Assembly (NCBI GenBank): GCA_038049695.1
Contig: CP142455.1
Span: forward strand, 66,102,501 to 66,166,500
DNA from: Cinnamomum chago
Taxonomy: Eukaryota > Streptophyta > Magnoliopsida > Laurales > Lauraceae
Direction of reading: 5' to 3'
Length of the DNA: 64,000 nt
Shown: in pieces, positions 48,201 to 59,200 of the stretch
Numbering within the stretch: position 1 is the first letter of the stretch
Layout: every line of letters starts with the position of its first letter
Made by a program: the position numbers and the translations under genes
The notes under the pieces: model-generated
The model's database searches: none
Seen by the model: the letters and a program-made list of their open reading frames with translations, nothing else
Told to the model about the DNA's origin: nothing

Positions 48201-48660
48201 ATCTAACAAAACATATGTTCATTTACATCATCTATAAAAGCATAGATATTTGACAATCGGGTGTTCATTTAAAACATGTGTAAATATAGAGATCTGGCAA
48301 CACAAACGTTCATTTGAAACATATGTAAAAGCATGAGTATTCGACAAACCGGGTATTCATTTAAAGCGTGTGTAACCATAGAAATCTGGTAAAACAAATG
48401 TTCATTTGAAACATATGTAAAAGCATGGATATTTAACAAATCAGGTATTTATTTAAAACATGTGTAAACATCGGGATCTGGTAAAACAAGTGTCATTTAA
48501 AACATATTTAAAAGCACGAATATTTAACAAATCGGGTATTCAATTAAAACATGTGTAAATATAGGGATCTGGCAAAACAAGTGTCATTTAAAACATATTT
48601 AAAAGCACGGATATTTAACAAATCGGGTATTCATTTAAAAGCGTGTGTAACCATAGAACG
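48201..48660 (+). repeat. Tandem array, about 92-bp period, about 5 copies
   Basis: The anchor atct in the word gatctggcaaaacaa recurs at 48201, 48292, 48384, 48476 and 48567. Each unit also has tcatttaaaacat and atatttaacaaatcgggtat. It lies inside the nested LTR unit. Confidence 0.88.
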
Positions 48661-48934
48661 GGAAACAATGTAACAACAATTGAATTTACCTTGGAAAGCA
48701 TTAAAACCTGTTTAAACAATAATTTTCATAAAAGAATTGAATCATTTACTGGAAAACAAATAAGCAATATGGTATCCAAGGAATCGGGAACTAGCAAGAT
48801 GGCAACCACACGGAGCTAAGTCCTCTATCACTGAAGTGACAAGAGTATATCGGGGCCTTGATCTCAGTCACACAAGGTGAGGAGATTCAACGAAATATAC
48901 ATATACATATAATAATAATACGGGATGGGGCCAC

Positions 48935-49060
48935 GGTAGCAATCCGAGCATCGGGAATCGCGGTAGCGAACCAGGTATCGGGAACCGCGGCAGCGAACTA
49001 GGTATCGGGAACCACGGGAGCGAGCCGGGTATCGGGACGAGACCACGGTAATAAACCGGG
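48935..49060 (+). repeat. 27-bp minisatellite
   Basis: The word tcggga recurs at 48951, 48978, 49005 and 49032, exactly 27 bp apart, with gcgaaccaggtatcgggaac as a typical unit. Because 27 is divisible by 3, it creates open frames with repeated SRYL-type peptides; these are not genes. Confidence 0.92.
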
Positions 49061-49674
49061 CATCGGGATCCAAACTGCAGCCGGCGGGACGGGAGGGGGA
49101 TCTCCAAGTTAGTGGATCAGACTAACAAGGTTATCCAAGTTTAGTGGTGCCGACTCATAGGTCAAATAACAAATCGAGACATGTGCAAGTAAATCAAGTG
49201 CAAGTAAATAAACGGGCGGGGCAAGAATGCTCAAAGGCATAACTGTCATTTCATGTCGGGCAATACATTTCGAGGCTAGCAATTATTACAAATACACTTT
49301 CAATACTTTCGGGAATAATAAGTCATGAAGTATAAATTCGGGAACAATGAAATACTATAGAACTTTTGAAATCTCAGGACAAGTATCAGGATTCAAGACT
49401 AGTTCAAGGTGGATAGGGATCCCGTATGTTGATTTCGATATAGATTTAGTACTCTTTGACTTTGAAGACATTTCGGGCTCCTTATACACTTTTGTAAATT
49501 CAAAACTTCAATGAATCGTTGTGACATGGTTTTCTTTTCAAACGGGCTTCATACATATCTCCCGATGAACAGTCCCCATCATTCATTAAAAGGGTTCACG
49601 AATGATTGGGATAGAAGCCCCTTCCATTTCTCTTCATCTCTTTTCATTTCAGGGTTTCTGGGTGATTTTGGTTG

Positions 49675-49875
49675 CCTAACGGTCAGCTGGCGACTAGCCG
49701 CCGCTGGGTTCGGCGGTTAGCCGCTGGCTGACCGCGGCTTTGAGGAAGAAATGAAGCTCTCTGGAAAAGTGACCGCGACTGTGCGGTTATCTGGGGGTTA
49801 GCGTCCAGTCACCAGGGGCTAGCCTCCCCTCCAGTCACCAGGCGGCTAGTCGGCAGGTGACCGCCAGCTGCGGAG
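49675..49875. repeat. GC-rich patch of permuted gctagccgc/tcaccgg words
   Basis: This is a GC-rich island in the AT-rich nested LTR, built from words such as ggcgactagccgcc, gcggttagccgctgg, ctgaccgcgg, ccagtcaccagg and ggcggctag. They are mutually complementary and repeat in irregular order, so the patch can form several alternative hairpins. Confidence 0.7.
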
Positions 49876-51629
49876 AAGCCCTTCTGTAATCAAATTTGAG
49901 CCCTTTTTCTCCCTTAAACCATTTCCCTTCATTCCCATCCATCTTTATACAATAAAATGAGTTAAAAGCTCCTCCCATACACAATCAAAATTTCACAAAC
50001 ATCCATCCCAAACACCTCCATCTTTTTACATTCAATCACCAAAGAGAGAAGAAACCTACTAATCACAAGGATCCATTGAGCTATTAACAAGAAATAATGA
50101 AAACTATGAACCAATGTTTTCAAGACATTAAATGAGCTAAAAAGCTCCTCAAATGCATCATTCAACACTTCCATTCTCCTCATTTCAAATTTCTCCCTTT
50201 CCATTCTTTCCATTCACAATCAATCTCAAGGTAGAGAAAACTCATTTATGTGAAACCGTTTGAAATCTTGACAACATGATGCATACATTTCCAAGTATGA
50301 ACAAGAGATAAATAGACTCATCAATAAGCACATTTCGAAATTAATATTAACCATAGCAAAAGACAAGTATTAAAATCATCAAAACCATTAATGAAATCAA
50401 GCTTTTCTCACAAAACATGTCAATAATCAAAACGATCCATTCATCCACTTGCCTTGGGTCTTCTAATCAAGAAATCAAGCTTAAACACTCTTCCAAATCC
50501 AAGCTCCAAAGCTACAAGCAAAACCCCCAAAACAAACCCTAAAATGGGTCAAACAATGAAAGACAAGGAATGAGCTCAAACCAAACTAGGAAATAGAACT
50601 TAAGGGGATGCCATTGCACATAAAAAGAAAATGGGAAGGAGTCCTTACCTCTAGGGTTATCAATCAACAAGAAGAAGCTTGAAATAGGGGCTGCCCACCT
50701 TGGTTTCCCACGAAAATGATGTCAAATGAGAGAGGAGGTGAAGGGGAAGAAGTTGCCGGAGTTTCCTCGTCGGATTGGTGGCTTGGAGGCTCCATTAGAG
50801 CAAGAGAAATGGAATAAAAAGAAGAAGAATGGCTGCTGGTACTGTAGTTAGAGAGTTGCAGTCGATGGAGAGTGGAAAAATGAGGGAGAAAGAGAGGGTG
50901 GTGTTATATAATAAGTGGAGGTGAGGTCCACACTAAGTAAAACTTGCAATGGAAATTAGAGGGCCTTCCAGACCTCGGATCAAGAAACTTAAAACATGAA
51001 AAGTGTCCGGCATAAGATTATGTTTCCAACAAGGTCAATATTGACATACTACCAGGGTCCACAGAAAAAGTCAACTTTTTGGTCAAAGGGGTCCAAATAA
51101 TGGAAAACTTGGGATTTCAAGGGTTAAAACATTGATTTCTGGGCTTTGGGTGCGATTGACGCAGAAGGGAAATATGTTTATCATAAAATCTAGTTTTCAA
51201 AAAGTATAATTTTGACATGGTTCTGGGATCTTAAAATTTGGGTCTAGATTCAATGTGAAAAGACCGATTTTGCTCCCAGAGCTGGAAAAATTGATTTTCG
51301 GAGCTTCGAATGGGTACGGAGTGAACACAAAAGTTGTAGAGATTAACAAACTAAGTCAAACGAGGTTAAAACAAGAATTATCATAAATTTCGAATAATCT
51401 CCCAATCACGCGCAAAGTCACTAAAAGAACCCCCAAAGAGTCACACTAATCACAAAGGCATTTAAAACTCCTCAAAACTAGTGAAAAACCATTTTAGCTC
51501 ACAAACTCAACCCAACAAACACTAATCCCACTAAAAGAAACTAATTCACAAATAAAACAACATTAATCCAGGAAATTAGGGGTTGGGTTCTCACAACAGG
51601 GGACTTCTTGTCAATTGAGAGCAGAAAAT

Positions 51630-51860
51630 GGTCACAGGGTACAAAACCCAGTGTACCGGGTCAACCGGCCACACCGAGAAATTCCCATCTGCTAAGTTTT
51701 TGTGGAAATGCTTTCTAGTTCACCCGGTCGACTGGAGGACCCTCCAGGTCAACCGGGGACACTTAGACTGTGTTTTATGTCTTCTAATTAGCTATTCCCT
51801 TTCACAGAGTACCAGGTCGACCTGTGGACTTATGATGTCGACCTGGTACACTGTAGATAG
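51630..51860. repeat. Cluster of ggtcgacc-like palindromic words in the outer LTR
   Basis: ccgggtcaaccggcc, cacccggtcgactgg, aggtcaaccggg, accaggtcgacctg and tgtcgacctggtac occur within about 230 bp. The left part of the same LTR has tacccggtcgacttgg at about 47468. They are variants of one palindromic core. Confidence 0.75.
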
Positions 51861-53668
51861 TCATTTCCTAGAGTTGGTTCCTTGTATAATTCCATCATGT
51901 GTGGGCCCTGTTGACTTTCCATTTGGACTGTTTGGGATACGCTAAACTCGAGTCAAGGGCCGGGCTTAACCTTGACCCGTGTAGTCACCTAAGTAGAGTC
52001 TTGGGTTATGAAACGAAACCCGATTCAATGGTTATGAATGTCCTATGATGCTAAACACCTATAGGAGCACCAATGATATCTAATAAGCATTTGAGACTCC
52101 GTGATAAATGTCTTGAGTAAAGTGGACCCTGGACCTAAAAAGAGGGGCGGCGATCATCGATGGATTGAGACATGTGGTACTTATGTTGATGAGAATGGAC
52201 ACTGAGGTTGGCTGGTAGGTCTGAACTTTGGATGCAGGCATTGGGAGGTATTATAAATCATGGCATCACACTTAGGCTCTAATCCATGATCACGGTTCGT
52301 ATTGGATGAGATGTCAGGACATTGCACTTGAAGTCCTGACTTGTAATATTGTGAACTTAATGGTAGATACTGATGGATGGACGGTACAATGAGATAATGT
52401 TAATTAAGTGTATAGAGAAGCGGAGTGTACAGGGGTATACATTATGAACTATTGAGAATGATGAGGATGGATTAGCTATACTCGAACTCCGCGACTCATA
52501 CCTTTTACTAATATCATCTCATATCAAGGACAATAAGGCGGTCCAGTTTGGACTACCCCACCTAGTTGTTTGTAGGATTGTGGATGTAAGGTTGGATTGC
52601 CGAGGGATTTGATGCCGGCATGTATATTTATACTAAGATGTGGTTGAGTACAGTAGGTACCTTCGGGGTACCGAGACCATTGGCATTCGGACCGGGTACG
52701 TGTGGATATAATTGATGTTGATCTAGTACGTAAGACCAATGGCTGGGAGTTGACCGTGGCTATGGATATTGATGGACTCTTGTACGCTCATATTCGATGA
52801 GACGACATCGATTGATGGCTATGACCCCCATGGTTGATGTCCATCGACAGTTGTTGGGACAATGACGATGGACCGACTCTGACTCCCCACATCACTTGTA
52901 CTTCAATTGTGGATGTACCTTTATTTGCTCCTAAGAATATATATTCAATGTATGATTATTATGTATTGTGGATGTCGTTACTTAGCGTCTTTAACTGCCG
53001 ATGTTGATACTGTTGGATCTAAATACGATGGTTACGGATATGGTTAGTTTACTTCCTCAGGTTATCTTTGTTGCTGGTGACACTGATGTGCTTGTATGAT
53101 TTTCGTGATATATTAATTATGATGGCTTCTTTTTCCTACCTGATATGCTGTATCAAACATCTGTTATATTCCTATTTCAATTATCGTTCATGTACTAATT
53201 ATGTAGGTACAACTGGGACCAGGTATGGTCTTCTTCCCTATTTATTAACATATTGTATTGCCATTTAAACATGTCTATTTGCCTGACTCATCGAGCATGA
53301 CCCAATCCTTGGTGTTTTCAGGCATCTTCTCTTCTTATTTCTTTGGTTGGTGGTTTGCTTGGCTGTTGATCCGTTACCGCATGACTTAGAGAATGATGTA
53401 GTTGGTGCATCGAGAGACGTCTATTACATAGATCTCTAGTCTTTACTTTTCTTGTAGCTAGCCTTGCTAGCCTAGGATTGTAGTTGATTTAATTACAAAA
53501 AGTACCTTGTAATCCCTTAAAGTGAAATAAAATTATAGGGCACTGCTCATTTACTTGCTTTTATAAGATTTATATTTGCTTATCTTATTGGATTTTCCAC
53601 TTCTATTGGGTTCTTTTTCGTAGCGTCCCAAGATTCGAGGTGCCCGAATTTTGGGGCGTTACAAGAAG

Positions 53669-54999
53669 TGTTATCCTCTTTATCAAGGAATCCTCTACAT
53701 GCGTTAGACGTTTGGCTAATGTCGTCAAACAAGAATCCTCCCTAGTTCTCCTTGATTCCGAAAAAAAACCCACGCTTAGGTGAAAAGAGGAAAAGTGAGA
53801 AAGGATTTTTCAAATCCTCCCATCCCATCAGAAACCCTCTTCTACTCATTCCCTAGTCTCCATCTCCACCCTTCAAATTTTGCAAATCTACGGAGGCAAA
53901 GTAACACCTGACTTATAAGAATTGACTTCTCCTACGTGTTTTTCAAACCTAAGTTATAAGGAGTGACACCCTAATTCGATGTTTTAATGTCTTTATTAAT
54001 CTACTCATGTTATCATGGTTTAAGGCCAATTCTCTTCATAAAAAAATCCCTTAAAAGGACTTTAAACTCGATTTTTAGTATGTCAGAACCTCCTGATAAT
54101 GGGAGAATCAAGTTCCCATTTTTATCCCAAGAGATAGATGGGAAAGGAGAAAGGGGCACTAGACTTAAATATTGGTTGGCCGGAATGTAAAATTAGCGGA
54201 AGTGGATGAATTTCAGTTTTTGGAAGGACAATATAATAGTTTGTAACATAATTTGCAATTTGTGCATATGGGGCCCACAATTTGGAGAATGGAGAGCCAT
54301 TAAGAGCATTTTAATATTGTTGGCCCATAGTAGCTAGATGAATGACAATTATATTAGCATGTCGGTGCACGTGTGAATCGTCATAACACCACGTGTGTGC
54401 AGTGGGTCACATAAGCACGGGCGATTACTTGTTCTTTAGGTTTTTAATTCTTTATCATGTTTTTGTGATTTGAAAATGCTAGGATCTTTTTTTTTTGTCA
54501 CGGCCTATTGGTTGAGAATCACGCTTGGAGCTTGTTTTTTTACTAGAATTCCAAAAATTCATCAAGTTCTCCAAAAGTTGTCCCATGAGGTAGAATCCCA
54601 AATTCCTTTGGAATTCAAACAAAATGCACAGAGAGTCGAATTCTAGAAATTCCAATAGGTCATTTGAAACTTTTAAGGTGTCTGGAATTTGGAATTTTGA
54701 ATTCTGGTGAAACAAACATGACATTTCAAATGCTATGGAAAAAACTATCATATCATGTCCAAAAAACCCAATATGTCAAATTTTTTGTAGAAATTCTAGT
54801 AAAGAAACAGTCCCGAGTGAACATTATATGCCAAAGGTCACAAATAGTTAAAATTTTTGAAAAGCCACTAATCAAATATAAAATTCCAAATGCTCGAACA
54901 ATAACAACATTCCTTTCAGATATCTTCAACTTACAAAAACCCAATAAAAAACTCTTAGTTGGAATTTTCTAAGATATCTGCATCTCAGTTTCCATAACT
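53669..54999. other. Gene-free stretch with clustered gaattc-like words
   Basis: No gene was recognised. Between about 54540 and 54965 the sequence repeats aattcc, gaattc, tagaatt and ggaattt at high density. A similar cluster is at 59220-59490 inside another LTR unit. Confidence 0.45.
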
Positions 55000-55587
55000 A
55001 TAGTGTATCTAAGATTGCAGATGAGCATGTTGATCCGTCCCTCTAGTAAGAGGTTTGGCAGTAGCTCGACCCATCAACATCGTGAAAATCATGAGAGCTT
55101 CTTTTCTTATCATAAAGCCCAGATAGGGAAGGGCCTACTTTTACAAAGCTTGCCACTTTGAGAGCTATATGCTAGGGCAAGACATAGCTGGTCTTGAACT
55201 TTGTAAATAAATAAATAAATATAAATATATATATAAAATCTAATATAGTTTATAATTATTATATCAATACATAGATGTGTGTATATGTCTTGTTCATTAT
55301 ATATATGATACGGTTTTTTAAGAATAAAGTAACTGGCCCAAACTTGAGGACCACTTAGACCTCCACCACAATAAATATATGATTCTCACAATGAGAAACA
55401 CAAGATATATATTTATAATATCCCTTGCTTCAAACATAGGAACTGTTCTATCAATCACTAACAAATACCTTAATTAGGTCAAGTATATCAAGTGCCTAAA
55501 CCATGATAATCAACCATTGCTTTATTATCTCCTTATACTGGGAGAAAGCATACAAAGGCTTGTAACCTAGTGGTGTTGTTTTTATTC
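55000..55587. repeat. Segmental duplication arm B2
   Basis: Homologous to 8165-8848 without the SINE. It retains the empty site tgctttattatctcctt at about 55517. It ends at tggtgttgtttttat, about 160 bp before the coding end of the glutamate decarboxylase gene. Confidence 0.85.
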
Positions 55588-55745
55588 AAGCAGTTTAATA
55601 GAACCACATGGTCTCCTTTAGGTCCCACAACTTGCTTGGCCCTTAGATCCTATTATCAATGGTTAATGGGGCTTACAAATGATTACAACATTAAGAAAGC
55701 ATCATCATCCTTTAAAAGATTATATTTCAACATTCCATTGTGCAA

Positions 55746-56237
55746 TCAACATGCACCTTTGGTCTTGCCTCCCTTCACTACTATCTTCCTCGGCTCATGA
55801 TGTTCTGGCTCTTCCTGCACCACAGTCGGGATCTGAAGCACAACATCACCCTCGTTGTTCTGGTTCAATTCGATGGTGAATGTAATCTTGGGAATTGGTT
55901 GGCTAATCGGTGCAGCATCTATCTCCTTCAATGCGATATTGATATGAGTGAGAAGCCTCTCCACCAAACCACGACCAAAATCTTCCCGAACAACGATTCG
56001 GAGAACTACCATGTGCTCAATGTCAGCCGGCATTGTGTAGGCTGGCACAATCCAACCATAATGCCTTAGAGCCTTGGAGAGCTTGAATGCCAAGCTTTGG
56101 TCATTGTCTTTGAATGTGAATGCCAACAAGGGCACACCTTTCTCCCTAGAGATTATGTTGAAACGCCCAATCCTCTCTAAGCCCTCTTGAAGGTTTTTTG
56201 CATTGTCCATGCAGTTCTTCATTACTTTCTTGTAGCC
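55746..56237 (-). CDS. GAD: GAD last exon
   Basis: It begins [20 protein letters not shown] after atgtaatag and runs through [28 protein letters not shown] and [15 protein letters not shown] to the stop at 55746. It contains the C-terminal domain and the regulatory tail, which is basic but has no Trp. Confidence 0.93.
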   Translation of the reverse strand, partial: GYKKVMKNCMDNAKNLQEGLERIGRFNIISREKGVPLLAFTFKDNDQSLAFKLSKALRHYGWIVPAYTMPADIEHMVVLRIVVREDFGRGLVERLLTHINIALKEIDAAPISQPIPKITFTIELNQNNEGDVVLQIPTVVQEEPEHHEPRKIVVKGGKTKGAC

Positions 56238-59200
56238 CTATTACATCATGAGTTCATGATTAAAAAAGAATATTAACTTGATCTACTCTAATGGAGACAC
56301 AATTAACATAGGACTAATGGATAAGGCCTTGCCCACTTCAGACCTACTAACTAGCTTTGACTTGCCCTGATTCAGCTGAGTTGGATCAGATCAGTTTGGT
56401 CTATGAGCTGCCTAGTTAGGTGAATTAAATGAGTATGAGTGCTAAGCTAAACTTGTAACATGACCTTTTGTAAGACCTCGATCTTATTTACTTTGCATTA
56501 ATGAAAATTAATTGTGATTAAGGGTAATTGATTATATTTAGTTGTTAGTTAGGCAGTGGCCATGTGGTTTTGAATGTTAGAATGGAGCTTGGGTCAATTC
56601 GGAGGTCATAGAACCTAGTTTGGAGCCTTAGAGGACCTAGTTGGAATTTTGGAAAAAGTTGAGGGGTATTTCTAGAATTTTGAAAAACTATCATTTTGGT
56701 TCATTTCAAGGAACGTCTGTGAATACTCGATAGTCGATACCCATCTTAGTGTTGGTCAACGTGTCATTCTTGAAAAATATGACTTTTTGATTGAACTTGA
56801 GCATTGTCAAATTTGGACTCATCGAAAAGAGAATTATTTCATGGAACTTTCAAGTAGAATGCGATGGCTAGAAAATTAATTTTAAGGTCAAAGTAATCAT
56901 GTCCACAAGTTATGAAGACAAACTTATAAATCCCCAAAAGCAAGTCTATATAAGCAACTACCAATTCAACCTCATTTCTTCCTCCGTTCTCCAACAAGAA
57001 AAGACTCCCCAGCTCATTTCACCTTCATTCATTCACTAGATCAAATTTTCGTTTCATAGAAGTTGTTCATATTGTCCACGCGATCGCTTCCGTCCCTTTT
57101 CGTTCAAATCCGGGTGGGTTGTCTGACCCTCTTCCCATCAAAATAAGTGTTTTTGAAGCCTCTAGAGGTGAGGGATCATTCTAAAATCTCAGCATGTTGT
57201 TTAAAGAGGTGATTCAACCATAGATCTTTAATTTCAAGACTCGATTCCAACCCATTCTTTGTTGGTGATTTTTGAAAGTTTTAAGTATGACTTTTGGATA
57301 TTTAGTGCTTGCACCGAGCCCCACTGATTTGAGTGAGTTCAGCAGTGAATTTGGAGCATAGGAGACCCAAGGCAAGTGGTCAATTTAAATTTCATAGCAT
57401 GTATGCAAGGATTTGATGACTCTAGACTTTCACTTTATGTTTATGTGTAGAAAACCATGTTAAAGCCTATGTTTCTTTTGTTAAAATTTTCAATGATTTA
57501 ATGGCAAGTTAGAGCTTAAATTGATGTTAAATGGACGTCCAATATTGTGCCAAAAAGTCCCCAAAAGATGGCCAAAGATGGGAGTAAATAGCCCAAAAAT
57601 CAGTCAGTTTGAAGCTGACTTCAAATCTGTCTCCAACGGGCAATGTGGTCGGACATGGTCGTGACAGGCCCATGTCTGACCAGCCTGGCCCCCCATGTCT
57701 GACAATGCATGTTTGGGCACTTTTAGGGCCCAATTCGATGCCAGCTTTAGCTCTTTTCCGCCACTTGTACTTGAAACCCCCTATTTATGGAAGCATCCCT
57801 CACTCTATGGTGAGGGATAGATGCATATGAACATTTTTCTATATATATATATATATATTTTAGGGACTTGTATACCATGATTTGGGTCAATGTTTGCCCC
57901 CTCATTTTGACCAATTTGAGGACCCTAAACCTGATTCTTTGAGCTAGATTATTGGACCTTAGGACTTAAAAATTGGACATGCAATCCGGTTTCACTTTAG
58001 ACTTGGACTTAGAAGATGGAGTGCTGATGTTTGAGCTGACATTCACCTTCGGGGTTGTCCGGAGACATTCGTGGTGCAACATTAAGTCGTGGGTGCGTAA
58101 GACTATGGTGTTGGATGTCTAATGCCATCGAAGCACAAAGAACATGCAATTCCCGACATTCAGATCCTAGGGGTACATTGAGGTGAATGGTGTTGTCCAA
58201 GCATGTTAATGGCTATCTATGACTTAAGATGGTAAGGTGTAATGACTCTTTAAATGCTTAGTCCATCCAATACTTATTTTGTATCGTTTCATGTCTATTC
58301 GATGCATCCCTTTTATGTTAAGTTGTCCCTATCCGCTTTGCTCTTTGACTTGCCCCACCTTAAACTAACTATTAAACTTTGATGGGTAATGCCCTTGGAG
58401 TTGGAGAGCATTTAATTGCCCACCTCGCCCTCTAGATGACAGGGTTTATGGTTATGGTCTATTTAGTCAGAGAGCATGACCTTGATGCTTGCTACCATCC
58501 CAACTGACCCGGACCCGACTTAACCTTTTTCACCAGTTTTGTGCCCGTTTATACCGAAATGTTGTCCAAATCAAGTTAGAATTCGGTATAAGTGAATTGG
58601 TGTTTTAGACTAAGTTAATGAAGTTATGTCCGCTTTGCCTTGTCTGGCTTGTCCACCTTAGTAATGTTGGTTTATACCTATTCGCTTTTGTCTTCGGTAA
58701 GCTTTTGTCTTGTCAGCTTTGTTTAAGTTAGTCTATTTTGATATTTATGAAGGGCTTCCACTTGGAAGTTTGTTTGGAGGCTATGTTTAGCATTTTGGCA
58801 GTTCCCATCTGTTGGACCATGTAGGCCGTGGAATCTAAGTCAACACCACCCAAGCTTGTATATTATGTATATATGTAGCCTACTGTATATATTATGTATA
58901 AAAGTAGCCTACTGTATTGTGTAGTATTTTATTTGGAGGTGTCCCAAAGGTATTAAAAAAAACCCGCCCCCGCCCCCCAACCACTATGGTCATACCAGGG
59001 TAACCAAACAACTTGGAGATTTTAGTTATGTGGTTTACCATTTTGCTTAGAAATACGTAATAGAGTCTTCTCTTTGATGACTCTTCATAATTATCGCGAT
59101 TCACGCATAGTCATGCTTAGGTTAGTCATTATACTCTATTTTGACTTACTTAATGATGTCATTTACATCGATCTTTTGCTTAACGTCTTTGCCATCTAAT

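Larger units (their letters stand above)
47513..51595 (-). mobile_element. Nested 4.1-kb solo-LTR-like unit
   Basis: On the plus strand it reads tgtcacgcccccaaaccg ... gggttctcaca, flanked by an exact 5-bp repeat acagg at 47508-47512 and 51596-51600. Read on the minus strand it starts tgtgagaacccaacccc and ends ggtttgggggcgtgaca, matching the start and end style of the outer unit and the unit at 56469, so it is probably in minus orientation. A TATA-like tatataac lies at 50910-50903 on the minus strand. It has no gag/pol frame and no internal pair of LTRs. It holds two tandem arrays (48201-48660, 48935-49060). Confidence 0.75.
46090..53663 (+). mobile_element. Long solo-LTR-like unit, about 3.5 kb, split by a second unit
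   Basis: It starts tgtaaggacccgtccc and ends ttttggggcgttaca. The flanks are ggaag (46085-46089) and agaag (53664-53668), a 5-bp target duplication with one mismatch. The interior has no gag or pol frame and no second copy of its own ends, so it is read as a solo LTR left by recombination. Removing the nested unit at 47513-51595 leaves about 3.49 kb, very long for an LTR, as in Tat/Ogre-type Ty3 elements. The lineage is inferred. Confidence 0.65.

Noticed and set aside
48201-48660. CRISPR-like regular repeat spacing
   Set aside because: The units are contiguous, about 92 bp, AT-rich, without unique spacers, in a plant LTR.
48864-49107. Minus-strand frames with repeated SRYL-type peptides
   Set aside because: Translation of a 27-bp minisatellite.
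46090-53663. Full-length LTR retrotransposon with two LTRs
   Set aside because: No paired direct LTRs, no primer-binding site and no gag or pol frames were found. Two nested solo-LTR-like units explain the ends.
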